From: Molanna angustata
Lineage: Eukaryota; Arthropoda; Insecta; Trichoptera; Molannidae
Reading direction: 5' to 3'
Assembly (NCBI GenBank): GCA_963576475.1
Contig: OY754981.1
Location: 29,240,132-29,304,131 of the forward strand
Length of the DNA: 64,000 nt
Part shown: positions 54,581 to 64,000 of the stretch, in pieces
Position numbering within the stretch: the first letter of the stretch is position 1
How the letters are laid out: the number at the start of each line of letters is the position of its first letter
The notes under the pieces: generated by a model
Told to the model about the DNA's origin: nothing
Database searches by the model: none
What the model saw: only the letters and a program-made list of their open reading frames with translations
Made by a program: the position numbers and the translations under genes

Positions 54581-54770
54581 AGTCATCGTCGTTCAAGAAA
54601 AATATGGCACGACCATGTGAATGAAAGAAGAAAGTGTAAGAACCTTGGAACAACAGACGTGCATGTATGAGGCGTTGAATGAATGTTGATGAAACGATGG
54701 ATGTCAGCCAATATAGAATAATGTGGCGTTATTTTCAATTTGCCCACCCCACTTGGGACATATGTGTAGG
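54581..54770 (+). pseudogene. 3' end of the LINE that seeded the 54-bp array
   Basis: AGAAAAATATGGCACGACCA (RKIWHDHVNE), then AGACGTGCATGTATGAGGCG and TGAATGTTGATGAAACGATG (RRACMRR.MNVDETMD) and TGTGGCGTTATTTTCAATTT. Frames are broken. Confidence 0.8.
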
Positions 54771-54988
54771 TACCTACGTATAAAACTACAATTTAATAGA
54801 AAAATCCTAATACATTTTTAGTAATTATGTCGAGATTAACTAGCATACACTAATCTCATAGTACATATGTATAATGTAATATTATAATAACAACGCCCAC
54901 ATTACAGATATCAAATTATGTTTCTATATATTATGTATCTCAATATAAATTTATCAACCGTGAAAATTCAATCAATTTTTAAATTCAT
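54771..54988. other. AT-rich spacer between arrays
   Basis: No feature. It includes AATAACAACGCCCACATTAC of unknown origin. Confidence 0.4.
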
Positions 54989-57987
54989 TCGTAAGACTTG
55001 CCTTAGATTCAAGTTCATGTATGATATTGTAACAAGTTACCTAATAACAAAATATGGACACACTTGTCAAAGTTTTCTTCACGTTTAAATGAAGAATAAC
55101 TAGTAAATTGAATAGGTATTTATTTAATTGCATATACGTAAGACTTGCCTTAGATTCAAGTTCATGTATGATATTGTAACAAGTTACCTAATAACAAAAT
55201 ATGGACACACTTGTCAAAGTTTTCTTCACGTTTAAATGAAGAATAACTAGTAAATTGAATAGGTATTTATTTAATTGCATATACGTAAGACTTGCCTTAG
55301 ATTCAAGTTCATGTATGATATTGTAACAAGTTACCTAATAACAAAATATGGACACACTTGTCAAAGTTTTCTTCACGTTTAAATGAAGAATAACTAGTAA
55401 ATTGAATAGGTATTTATTTAATTGCATATACGTAAGACTTGCCTTAGATTCAAGTTCATGTATGATATTGTAACAAGTTACCTAATAACAAAATATGGAC
55501 ACACTTGTCAATGTTTTCTTCACGTTTAAATGAAGAATAACTAGTAAATTGAATAGGTATTTATTTAATTGCATATACGTAAGACTTGCCTTAGATTCAA
55601 GTTCATGTATGATATTGTAACAAGTTACCTAATAACAAAATATGGACACACTTGTCAATGTTTTCTTCACGTTTAAATGAAGAATAACTAGTAAATTGAA
55701 TAGGTATTTATTTAATTGCATATACGTAAGACTTGCCTTAGATTCAAGTTCATGTATGATATTGTAACAAGTTACCTAATAACAAAATATGGACACACTT
55801 GTCAAAGTTTTCTTCACGTTTAAATGAAGAATAACTAGTAAATTGAATAGGTATTTATTTAATTGCATATACGTAAGACTTGCCTTAGATTCAAGTTCAT
55901 GTATGATATTGTAACAAGTTACCTAATAACAAAATATGGACACACTTGTCAAAGTTTTCTTCACGTTTAAATGAAGAATAACTAGTAAATTGAATAGGTA
56001 TTTATTTAATTGCATATACGTAAGACTTGCCTTAGATTCAAGTTCATGTATGATATTGTAACAAGTTACCTAATAACAAAATATGGACACACTTGTCAAT
56101 GTTTTCTTCACGTTTAAATGAAGAATAACTAGTAAATTGAATAGGTATTTATTTAATTGCATATACGTAAGACTTGCCTTAGATTCAAGTTCATGTATGA
56201 TATTGTAACAAGTTACCTAATAACAAAATATGGACACACTTGTCAATGTTTTCTTCACGTTTAAATGAAGAATAACTAGTAAATTGAATAGGTATTTATT
56301 TAATTGCATATACGTAAGACTTGCCTTAGATTCAAGTTCATGTATGATATTGTAACAAGTTACCTAATAACAAAATATGGACACACTTGTCAAAGTTTTC
56401 TTCACGTTTAAATGAAGAATAACTAGTAAATTGAATAGGTATTTATTTAATTGCATATACGTAAGACTTGCCTTAGATTCAAGTTCATGTATGATATTGT
56501 AACAAGTTACCTAATAACAAAATATGGACACACTTGTCAAAGTTTTCTTCACGTTTAAATGAAGAATAACTAGTAAATTGAATAGGTATTTATTTAATTG
56601 CATATACGTAAGACTTGCCTTAGATTCAAGTTCATGTATGATATTGTAACAAGTTACCTAATAACAAAATATGGACACACTTGTCAAAGTTTTCTTCACG
56701 TTTAAATGAAGAATAACTAGTAAATTGAATAGGTATTTATTTAATTGCATATACGTAAGACTTGCCTTAGATTCAAGTTCATGTATGATATTGTAACAAG
56801 TTACCTAATAACAAAATATGGACACACTTGTCAAAGTTTTCTTCACGTTTAAATGAAGAATAACTAGTAAATTGAATAGGTATTTATTTAATTGCATATA
56901 CGTAAGACTTGCCTTAGATTCAAGTTCATGTATGATATTGTAACAAGTTACCTAATAACAAAATATGGACACACTTGTCAATGTTTTCTTCACGTTTAAA
57001 TGAAGAATAACTAGTAAATTGAATAGGTATTTATTTAATTGCATATACGTAAGACTTGCCTTAGATTCAAGTTCATGTATGATATTGTAACAAGTTACCT
57101 AATAACAAAATATGGACACACTTGTCAAAGTTTTCTTCACGTTTAAATGAAGAATAACTAGTAAATTGAATAGGTATTTATTTAATTGCATATACGTAAG
57201 ACTTGCCTTAGATTCAAGTTCATGTATGATATTGTAACAAGTTACCTAATAACAAAATATGGACACACTTGTCAAAGTTTTCTTCACGTTTAAATGAAGA
57301 ATAACTAGTAAATTGAATAGGTATTTATTTAATTGCATATACGTAAGACTTGCCTTAGATTCAAGTTCATGTATGATATTGTAACAAGTTACCTAATAAC
57401 AAAATATGGACACACTTGTCAATGTTTTCTTCACGTTTAAATGAAGAATAACTAGTAAATTGAATAGGTATTTATTTAATTGCATATACGTAAGACTTGC
57501 CTTAGATTCAAGTTCATGTATGATATTGTAACAAGTTACCTAATAACAAAATATGGACACACTTGTCAAAGTTTTCTTCACGTTTAAATGAAGAATAACT
57601 AGTAAATTGAATAGGTATTTATTTAATTGCATATACGTAAGACTTGCCTTAGATTCAAGTTCATGTATGATATTGTAACAAGTTACCTAATAACAAAATA
57701 TGGACACACTTGTCAAAGTTTTCTTCACGTTTAAATGAAGAATAACTAGTAAATTGAATAGGTATTTATTTAATTGCTTATACGTAAGACTTGCCTTAGA
57801 TTCAAGTTCATGTATGATATTGTAACAAGTTACCTAATAACAAAATATGGACACACTTGTCAATGTTTTCTTCACGTTTAAATGAAGAATAACTAGTAAA
57901 TTGAATAGGTATTTATTTAATTGCATATACGTAAGACTTGCCTTAGATTCAAGTTCATGTATGATATTGTAACAAGTTACCTAATAA
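54989..57987 (+). repeat. Satellite-like array, 20.4 units of 147 bp
   Basis: CGTAAGACTTGCCTTAGATT starts at 54990 and every 147 bp up to 57930, with no indels. Near-identical units carry CAAGTTACCTAATAACAAAA, ATGGACACACTTGTCAA and TTCTTCACGTTTAAATGAAG. The only frequent variant is TCAAAG or TCAATG, which shows a three-unit rhythm at the right end (A A T A A T A A T). The last unit is cut at 57987 by the 18-bp array. A diverged single copy may exist at about 15605-15650. Confidence 0.97.
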
Positions 57988-57990
57988 CAG

Positions 57991-58350
57991 TGCCTCCCGT
58001 CCCTTCAGTGCCTCCCGTCCCTTCAGTGCCTCCCGTCCCTTCAGTGCCTCCCGTCCCTTCAGTGCCTCCCGTCCCTTCAGTGCCTCCCGTCCCTTCAGTG
58101 CCTCCCGTCCCTTCAGTGCCTCCCGTCCCTTCAGTGCCTCCCGTCCCTTCAGTGCCTCCCGTCCCTTCAGTGCCTCCCGTCCCTTCAGTGCCTCCCGTCC
58201 CTTCAGTGCCTCCCGTCCCTTCAGTGCCTCCCGTCCCTTCAGTGCCTCCCGTCCCTTCAGTGCCTCCCGTCCCTTCAGTGCCTCCCGTCCCTTCAGTGCC
58301 TCCCGTCCCTTCAGTGCCTCCCGTCCTTTCAGTGCCTCCCGTCCCTTCAG
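57991..58350 (+). repeat. Minisatellite, 20 units of 18 bp
   Basis: TGCCTCCCGTCCCTTCAG repeated exactly 20 times with a single variant (CCTTTCAG in unit 19). The + frame reads PPVPSV repeats; this is a by-product of the period and joins satellite sequence upstream, so I do not call a protein. Confidence 0.97.
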
Positions 58351-59175
58351 TAGGTTAAGAAAAAGTTTAATTCCCGATACTGGGAAGACCTACGAAGAGA
58401 TGAAAGGACAGTTGGACCTTCTTTTTCCAGGATTCTCCAACTTCATAGGTAAAATGAACAAATACACGGTAAAGAAGAAGAAGAAAAAAGTTTGAATCCA
58501 GAAACCGTCCTGGAAAACCTGCGAAGAGATGGAAGGACAGTTGCATCTTATTCTTCCACAATACTCCACCTTCATAGGTAAAATGACCAAATACACAATG
58601 AAGAAGAAGAAGAAGAAAAAAGTTTAAATCCAAAAAATGTCCTGGAAGACCTGCGAAGAGATGGAAGGACAGTTGAAGCTTCTTCTCCCAAAGTATTAGG
58701 TCATTTTACCTTCATAGGTAAAATGATCTAATACCCGAAGAAGAAGAAGAAGATGATTTTTTTTTTAATTCAGAAACCATCCCGAGCATACGCTCGACAA
58801 TTCGCCAAAGTTTCATTGCAATCGGATGAACGGTTTCCAGGATAGTCCACTTTCATAGGTAAAATGACCCAATACTCGATGAAGAAGAAGAAGAAAAAAA
58901 ATTTAATCCAGAAACCATCCCGGGCATACGCTCGACAATTCACCAAAGTTTCATTGCAATCGGATGAACGGTTCCCAGGATAATCCACCTTCATAGGTAA
59001 AATGAAGGTGGATGAAGAAGAAGAAGAAGAAAAAAATTTTTGATCCAGAAACCATCCCTGGTATACTCTCGACAATTCACCAAAGTTTCATTGCAATTGG
59101 ATGAACGGTTTAGGAGCGCATTCAACACATACATACAAACATTCAAATTTATATATTATTACTAGTGAACACCCG
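58351..59175 (+). repeat. Composite repeat block 1: about 135-bp units with GAA runs and RTE-like tail
   Basis: Six tandem units each hold TTCATAGGTAAAATGA, then GAAGAAGAAG and a segment such as CAGAAACCATCCCGGGCATA, CGCTCGACAATTCACCAAAG, TTTCATTGCAATCGGATGAA. The first three units are a distinct subtype (GCGAAGAGATGGAAGGACAG). The last ends GGTTTAGGAGCGCATTCAAC, ACATACATACAAACATTCAA, the 3' tail of RTE-type LINEs as I remember it. Confidence 0.75.
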
Positions 59176-59244
59176 GCAAACTTCGTATTGCCTGTATAAT
59201 AAAAAATCGTCCTCCATAACCACCCGTCGCTTCAGACTCTTCAA

Positions 59245-59658
59245 TACCTCCCATCCCTTCAGTACTTCCCGTCCCTTCAGTACCTCCCGTCCCTTCGGTT
59301 ACTCCCGTCCCTTCAGTTACTTCCGTCCCTTCAGTTACTCCCGTCCCTTCAATTACTCCCGTCCCTTCAGTTACTCCCGTCCCTTCAGTTACTTCCGTCC
59401 CTTCAGTTACTCCCGTCCCTTCAGTTACTTCCGTCCCTTCAGTTACTCCCGTCCCATCAGTTACTCCCGTCTTTTCAGTTACTCCCGTCCCTTCAGTTAC
59501 TCCCGTCCCTTCAGTTACTCCCGTCCCTTCAGTACCTCCATTCCCTTCATTACCTCCCGTCCCTTCATTACCTCCCGTCCCTTCATTACCTCCCGTCCCT
59601 TCATTACCTCCCGTCCCTTCATTACCTCCCGTCCCTTCATTACCTCCCATCCCTTCAG
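59245..59658 (+). repeat. Minisatellite, 23 units of 18 bp
   Basis: Variants of TTACTCCCGTCCCTTCAG and TACCTCCCGTCCCTTCAT. It is related to the 57991 array but more diverse, with TTACTTCCG, TACCTCCCA and CCATCAG forms. Both arrays end in CCCTTCAGTAGGT. Both strands are open (RPFSYS or TGVTEG repeats), by-products of the period. Confidence 0.95.
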
Positions 59659-60065
59659 TAGGTCCCGGTCATACGCTCGACAATTCACCAAAGTTTCATT
59701 GCGATCGGATGAACGGTTCTCAGGATAGTCCAACTTCATCAGTAAAATGACCTGATACCCGATGAAGAAGAAGAAGAAGAAATTTTTTTTAATCCAGAAA
59801 CCATCCCGGGCATACGCTCGACAATTCACCAAAGTTTCATAGTAATCGGATGAACGGTTCTCAGGATAGTCCACCTTCATAGGTAAAATGACCTATTACC
59901 CGATGAAGAAGAAGAAGAAGAAAAAAAATTTTGATCCAGAAACCATCCCTGGTATACTCTCGACAATTCACCAAAGTTTCATCGCAATCGGATGAACGGT
60001 TTAGGAGCGCATTCAACACATACATAGATACATAGATACAAACATTCAAATTTATAATATAGATA
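59659..60065 (+). repeat. Composite repeat block 2: about 135-bp units and RTE-like tail
   Basis: Three units, same architecture as block 1, ending GGTTTAGGAGCGCATTCAAC and ACATACATAGATACATAGAT. Preceded at 59160-59210 by ACTAGTGAACACCCGGCAAA, CTTCGTATTGCCTGTATAAT, a left-end sequence I associate with insect RTE-type or similar elements. Confidence 0.7.
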
Positions 60066-60129
60066 CATAGTTTCACCATAAACATTATCCATAAAACTTA
60101 TATTTCAAATAGTGCAACTCAATAATAAA

Positions 60130-60190
60130 TAATAAATAAAATAAATTTGGATAATTTATATAGCTGTTTTTGTGAAATATCTCACCTCAA
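60130..60190 (-). repeat. GGCGCTATATAA-type tail
   Basis: Minus strand: GAGGTGAGATATTTCACAAA, AACAGCTATATAAATTATCC then AAATTTATTTTATTTATTAT. Confidence 0.55.
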
Positions 60191-61344
60191 GTGCGCTGGT
60201 TTATAATAAGTGGTTTATAGCAGAGCATAAGCATCAGAATAACTGTTATTTGATTTAAATCGTTAATAATATAAATAATTTACTTCTTCGTCTCCATTAA
60301 TATACATATAACTAATTATTTATTTATTTATTGATTAGAAAACCAACAGTTTTTTTTTATTTTAATAAAAAAAATATAAACATTAGGTAATAACTGCAAT
60401 TAAAAAAAAAACACCAGCACACAATACAATTTCAATTTTCTTGTGGTTTATTCTTTGCTTATCCAATTTTTCGAATATGTTAGTTTTTACTTATATTATA
60501 AATAATATTAATATAATAAGTATGTATAATTTCTATTATATATTTAAAATAAAAATAGATTAATATTTGTATATAACTACCGCAATACGAATGACACTAG
60601 TTTTTGTAATAATTTCTTGAAGAATTAAAAATAATGTACCTTACCTAATACAATTTGGACCGTTCGCTCCTGGTTATACTGCGATCTATTATAGAACCTA
60701 CTCACATAATTTTGATTTTTGGCACTACACACAACTATCCAACTCTTTAGCAATTCATTTGGTGGCGTCCAAAAAAGGGTCTTATTATTGGTCTAAGCAC
60801 CCTCGGAGTCGATTGTTACAGTCCGTTGGTTTTGCGGAGTGCTGTTGGTAGGTATATCGGTTCGGCGATTTGTAGGCGTTTCCTGATTGTTTGGCGCTCT
60901 GTTCTCTGGAGGTAGGTATGTGGTAAAGGCAATAGCAACAGCAGGTAGAGGAATAATCCTTGGACGAGGGTTCAACGGGCACAAAGCAACAGGGTCGTAT
61001 TTGTATCTTTATTTTAATATATTATTATTATTTTTATAGTATGTATTGAGGATGGTAGAGTTCAACAAACAAGAGAATGCGGGTAATATCTTTATAGAAC
61101 TTGGTTGAAAAGGTTCGGGAAAAAATGACGCGCAATACGCTACACAACGTTGAACGTTAACTGATTTTACTGATTGATTCAAATCAGAGTACCTACATAT
61201 ATTATATCCCTGTACTCAAGTTTTTTTAAAAGATGATTTAAACACAATGAAAATCAATACGCTGAATTTGATATTTTATGGAATTGGAAGGCAACTGTAA
61301 GGAAAGCGAATTGAATAAAATATTAAAATTATGGTTCAGGCATA
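60191..61344. other. AT-rich stretch with one unidentified open segment
   Basis: Mostly AT-rich. At 60785-61000 the minus strand is open and GC-richer, reading CPLNPRPRIIPLPAVAIAFT, then NNQETPTNRRTDIPTNSTP and ending TIDSEGA before a stop. This Pro/Thr/Asn-rich segment could be the end of a retrotransposon or host exon; I do not recognise it. Confidence 0.35.
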
Positions 61345-61835
61345 CTGTTTCCCTGATGATTGGGGGTCGTGATCCCCAACATATGTACCTATCCCACAAC
61401 AAGCTCCTTCAGCAAGGTTACATCGAATCCTAGAGTTAGCAGCTTCATTGACCTGGTCGATTCATCTCATTGGTGATCTCCCCCTCTGTCTTCTTTCTGA
61501 AACGCTCCTCAGCATTACAGACCTCTTAAGGCTTTTGCTTTCTCTCCTTGATACAGGTTAAAGAATCCGAGTATGCTTTGGATAAAAAGCGTGGAAAATC
61601 TGGTATTGGTGTGGAACTCTTGAAATATGGATACATTTGACCTCTTCGTCCATGATACGCCGAGCATTCTTCTCCAACACTGGTCCATTTGTCTTCATCA
61701 TACACGTCTATTTTCTTTCGATCCACTGACTTGATGTCCTTGTCCAAGTCTCCATTCCGTAGAGGAAAATGGAGGAGATCAACGCTTTGACTTTTTTGTC
61801 GCTTTCTATACTCCACGATTTTGTCATAAATATAA
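61345..61835 (-). pseudogene. LINE fragment, post-RT region
   Basis: Minus-strand frames give KVKALISSIFLYGMETWT (the LYGxExW block after LINE RT domains), further on MLRSVSERRQRGRSPMR, IDQVNEAANSRI and GDHDPQSSG at the end, like the RGRPxxRWxDxI...GHDP ending of RTE-like elements. Frameshifts and stops throughout. Confidence 0.65.
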
Positions 61836-62248
61836 GCACTTGTTATAAACACGATTTCGATGATATTTTATATATCTCTTATAAAATACCAGTACTTTTG
61901 ACATAAAATTATGTACTTTTAATTATTTTGTGATTGGTTTGCTTCGTTAGTATTTCATACTTATTCAATTTGTATTTAATCTTTCATATCCCGCATTGTC
62001 TTTATATAATGACTAAAGCACTTGATGTAAACACGATTACGATGATATTTTATATATCTCTTATAAAATACCAGTACTTTTGACATAAAATGATGTACTT
62101 TTAATTATTTTATATATGGTTGGATAATTTATATAGCGCCGTTTTCGTGAAAACTCACCTCAAGGGCGCTTGCTGATTTTGTGATTGGTTTGCTTCGTTA
62201 GTATTTCATACTTATTCAATTTGTATTTAATCTTTCAAATCCCGCATG

Positions 62249-62430
62249 TTTTTTTTTTTTTTAAATGAATATGTCCTTGTAAAACAGGTACATATACATC
62301 TTCCTACGTTCCCTAAAATAAGCATAAATGCTTGTGCTATAGGTGAACGAAATGGGTCGAGGCAGGATTCGAACTCGCGACCACTGGATTACTAACCCAG
62401 CGTGCTAACCGCTCTGCCATCGACCCATCT
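62249..62430 (-). mobile_element. SINE-1 copy
   Basis: Minus strand: GATGGGTCGATGGCAGAGCG, GTTAGCACGCTGGGTTAGTA, the B box GAGTTCGAATCCTGCCTCGA and tail to poly(A) (T run at 62249-62262). Inserted in unit 2 of the 182-bp array. Confidence 0.88.
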
Positions 62431-62532
62431 AAATGTCTTTATATAATGACTAAAGCTCTTGATATAAACACGATTTAATTTAACTATCTAAATTTAGTTT
62501 GTCGATCGACAATTCTTGATAGAACTCCATTG

Positions 62533-62703
62533 TATGTCGATATGTTATAATATAAAAATACTTGGTAATAGTTCTATTGTATTTATTAGATTATCGACGC
62601 ATTTCTTTATTCTGACGATGTGCGTTGCACGAAACGCGTCGATAATCTAATAAATACAATAGAACCATTACCAAGTATTTTTATATTATAACATATCAAC
62701 ATA
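62533..62703. mobile_element. Foldback element with about 68-bp arms
   Basis: TATGTCGATATGTTATAATA ... GATTATCGACGC pairs with GCGTCGATAATCTAATAAAT ... TTATAACATATCAACATA almost perfectly. The 35-base loop carries GATG-TGC-GTT-GCA-CGAAACGCGTCG. Confidence 0.85.
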
Positions 62704-62870
62704 ATTTGATTATGATCATATTTTTAAACCAGTACATTTAACGTAAAGTGATGCATTTAATATACTTTTCATTTTTTCTGATTGCTTCCCTTCATTGGTA
62801 TACATATTACATACATATTCAATTTGTATTTAATCGTTCAAATCCCACATTGTCTTTACATAATGACTAA

Positions 62871-63249
62871 ATATTATTATGTCTGAATTTTACTCTCAAT
62901 TACCTATTAGATTTTATTTTAGTATTTTTTTATTGATTACAATCATTTGATTTCACTTTCGATTTTGATTGTTGTATCTTTCTAATTCATTTAATATCGA
63001 TATCGTTAAATAATCGAATCATTATTTTGATCAAAGAATCATTAAAAGTTTTTCTCATGGATCTGTTATATTATTCGTATCATTGCGTAATGGCGGAAAT
63101 TGTCTTAGAGGTTTCCACACGAGTCTAAGGCGAGTGTAATATTCATGTACAGTCTCCGAATCTGTATCGAGACATTAATTAATATTTTTCATAATACCTA
63201 ATATCATTATTATTGCTGATTCATTTCGTCACCATTTTGGTCCGGTCCT
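62871..63249. other. AT-rich stretch, nothing recognised
   Basis: No feature supported; presumably upstream of the THAP-domain gene. Confidence 0.4.
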
Positions 63250-63640
63250 GTCTCCGTGTAGTGGGAGCATAGTATAACCTGTGCAAGATTATCTTCCCGC
63301 TTCAAGTAATCCTACGGCCTTGTCGCCGTCCACTTCGCACTCCGCTTGAGGCCAGCTGGTGCGAGGGAGACGGCGGCATCGTCTTGTCTGGTATGCGGCC
63401 GCCGAGGCCCGCTCTGTCTCGAAACTTTTTCTTGGTCCGCTCAGTGCTGCCGAGATATCTCTCTCTGTATATTATTTTACACACGGCCACACATATGGCA
63501 CTTATATAGGGGAATTGGCTTCGTATTTATCTATTTTATCTGTGTATTTTAGTTCAACTTGCCCTCCCTGCATAGCTAGTGTACCGAATATCCGTATGTA
63601 GGTACCCGCGTATATGCACAGACAAGATAGATGAAAAATT
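63250..63640 (+). promoter_or_regulatory. GC-richer, CpG-bearing block upstream of the THAP gene
   Basis: CTACGGCCTTGTCGCCGTCC, GGCGGCATCGTCTTGTCTGG and ATGCGGCCGCCGAGGCCCGC stand out in AT-rich DNA 250-600 bp upstream of the first coding exon. It may be the promoter or a non-coding first exon, or a transposon fragment. Small open frames across it are unsupported. Confidence 0.35.
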
Positions 63641-63859
63641 TTCATAACCAAAGGTTGTATTCTTTGCCTACACGCTTTTTTGTTCTCCGAACTCTTTTTT
63701 TGATAAAAATATTATAAAACTTAAGAAAACTATTGCAAATTGTTACGCTTACGTGTGATTTTGTAATAGACTTATTGTTATTGCTTATACTTGTTAATCT
63801 TCTGTTTGTTTGCAGGTTTTTATACGTTGCAGGTATAGGTTTGCCGATAGCCATTCAAA

Positions 63860-64000
63860 ATGGCTAATCTTTCGTGTTGTGTTTTGAATTGTGAAGTGAA
63901 ATATGGTGATGTTAAATTATATTCGTTTCCGAAAAACTCTCCCGAAATGCTCCAGTTGTGGTTACAAAAAGTGAATAATCCAACCTTATTTAAAAAGGCT
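63860..64000 (+). CDS. THAP-type zinc-finger protein, N-terminal part, runs off the window
   Basis: The ATG at 63860 (TTCAAAATGGC) opens 47 codons to the last base. MANLSCCVLNCEVKYGDVKL then YSFPKNSPEMLQLWLQKVNN is the start of a THAP domain: CxxxxC at residues 7-11 (first zinc ligands), SFPK at 22-25 and the conserved Trp at 34. THAP proteins bind DNA through a C2CH zinc module; some are host transcription factors, others derive from P-element transposases. Acceptor-like TTTGTTTGCAG (63803-63813) and ATACGTTGCAG (63823-63833) lie upstream, so an untranslated first exon is likely. Whether this is a host gene or a P-like transposon cannot be told from the first 47 residues. Confidence 0.75.
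   Translation, partial: MANLSCCVLNCEVKYGDVKLYSFPKNSPEMLQLWLQKVNNPTLFKKA

Larger units (their letters stand above)
61836..62870 (+). repeat. Three tandem 182-bp units, each later interrupted differently
   Basis: Unit 1 (61836-62016) is clean. Unit 2 (62017-62452) has a GGCGCTATATAA tail at 62115-62180 and a SINE-1 at 62249-62430. Unit 3 (62453-62870) has a foldback at about 62480-62725. Landmarks: CTTATAAAATACCAGTACTT, TTGACATAAAATGATGTACT, GATTGGTTTGCTTCGTTAGT, CATTGTCTTTATATAATGAC. Unit 3 is the most diverged. Confidence 0.8.

Noticed and set aside
53510..54670. 386-codon and 372-codon frames on opposite strands, looking like repeat proteins
   Set aside because: They exist because the 54-bp unit is a multiple of three; the unit comes from a LINE in another frame, and no start, splice or family support exists.
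57921..58358. 145-residue PPVPSV-repeat protein
   Set aside because: It begins in the 147-bp satellite and follows the 18-bp array; there is no independent gene evidence.
59162..59728. Frames of RPFSYS and TGVTEG repeats on the two strands
   Set aside because: Both are by-products of the 18-bp period in a non-coding composite repeat.

Overview
This window looks like an AT-rich, intron-containing insect nuclear genome, most likely Lepidoptera. The evidence is long non-coding stretches, canonical GT-AG exons, many decayed non-LTR retrotransposons (LINEs), tRNA-headed SINEs, hAT remnants and foldback elements. The 3' tail module with GGAAGAAATTGCC and GGCAATAAG is one I associate with moth and butterfly LINEs, and GGTACCTAC-type motifs are frequent; both points are recollection, not a search. 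No bacterial operon, CRISPR array or intact virus is present.

Layout. 1-10 kb: LINE scraps, SINEs of two families, an interspersed repeat called here element M, and five large inverted-repeat elements. 10-14.2 kb: a 5'-truncated LINE reverse transcriptase followed by 50 units of a 58-bp minisatellite. 14.2-18 kb: degenerate arrays broken by a nested element M. 18.1-19.0 kb: five 171-bp units open in a 57-residue frame. 19-35 kb: LINE debris, including a nearly open LINE inserted in element M (22.2-24.9 kb), and a hAT element with a perfect 8-bp target duplication (30.2-31.1 kb). 35-41 kb: the gene-bearing part. A + strand Ser/Pro-rich gene (at least three exons) faces two tandem minus-strand first exons of a TXNDC12/AGR-like ER thioredoxin. 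46.9-48.2 kb: two exons of an Arg/Ser-rich + strand gene. 50.7-62.9 kb: a remarkable cluster of tandem arrays (146, CA, 54, 147, 18, about 135, 18 and 182 bp). 63.9 kb: the start of a THAP-domain gene running off the end.

The host genes show no functional linkage to each other. The main signals are: (i) two TXNDC12-like N-terminal exons with identical splice position and phase but different CXXC motifs, and no C-terminal exon seen; (ii) a recurrent short motif, GATG-stem-loop-stem-CGAAAC-nn-GTCG, found at many separate places with different stem sequences that still pair, mostly in the loops or arms of foldback elements; (iii) a 54-bp minisatellite that grew out of a LINE reverse-transcriptase reading frame; (iv) arrays whose units are 146 and 147 bp, the length of nucleosomal DNA.
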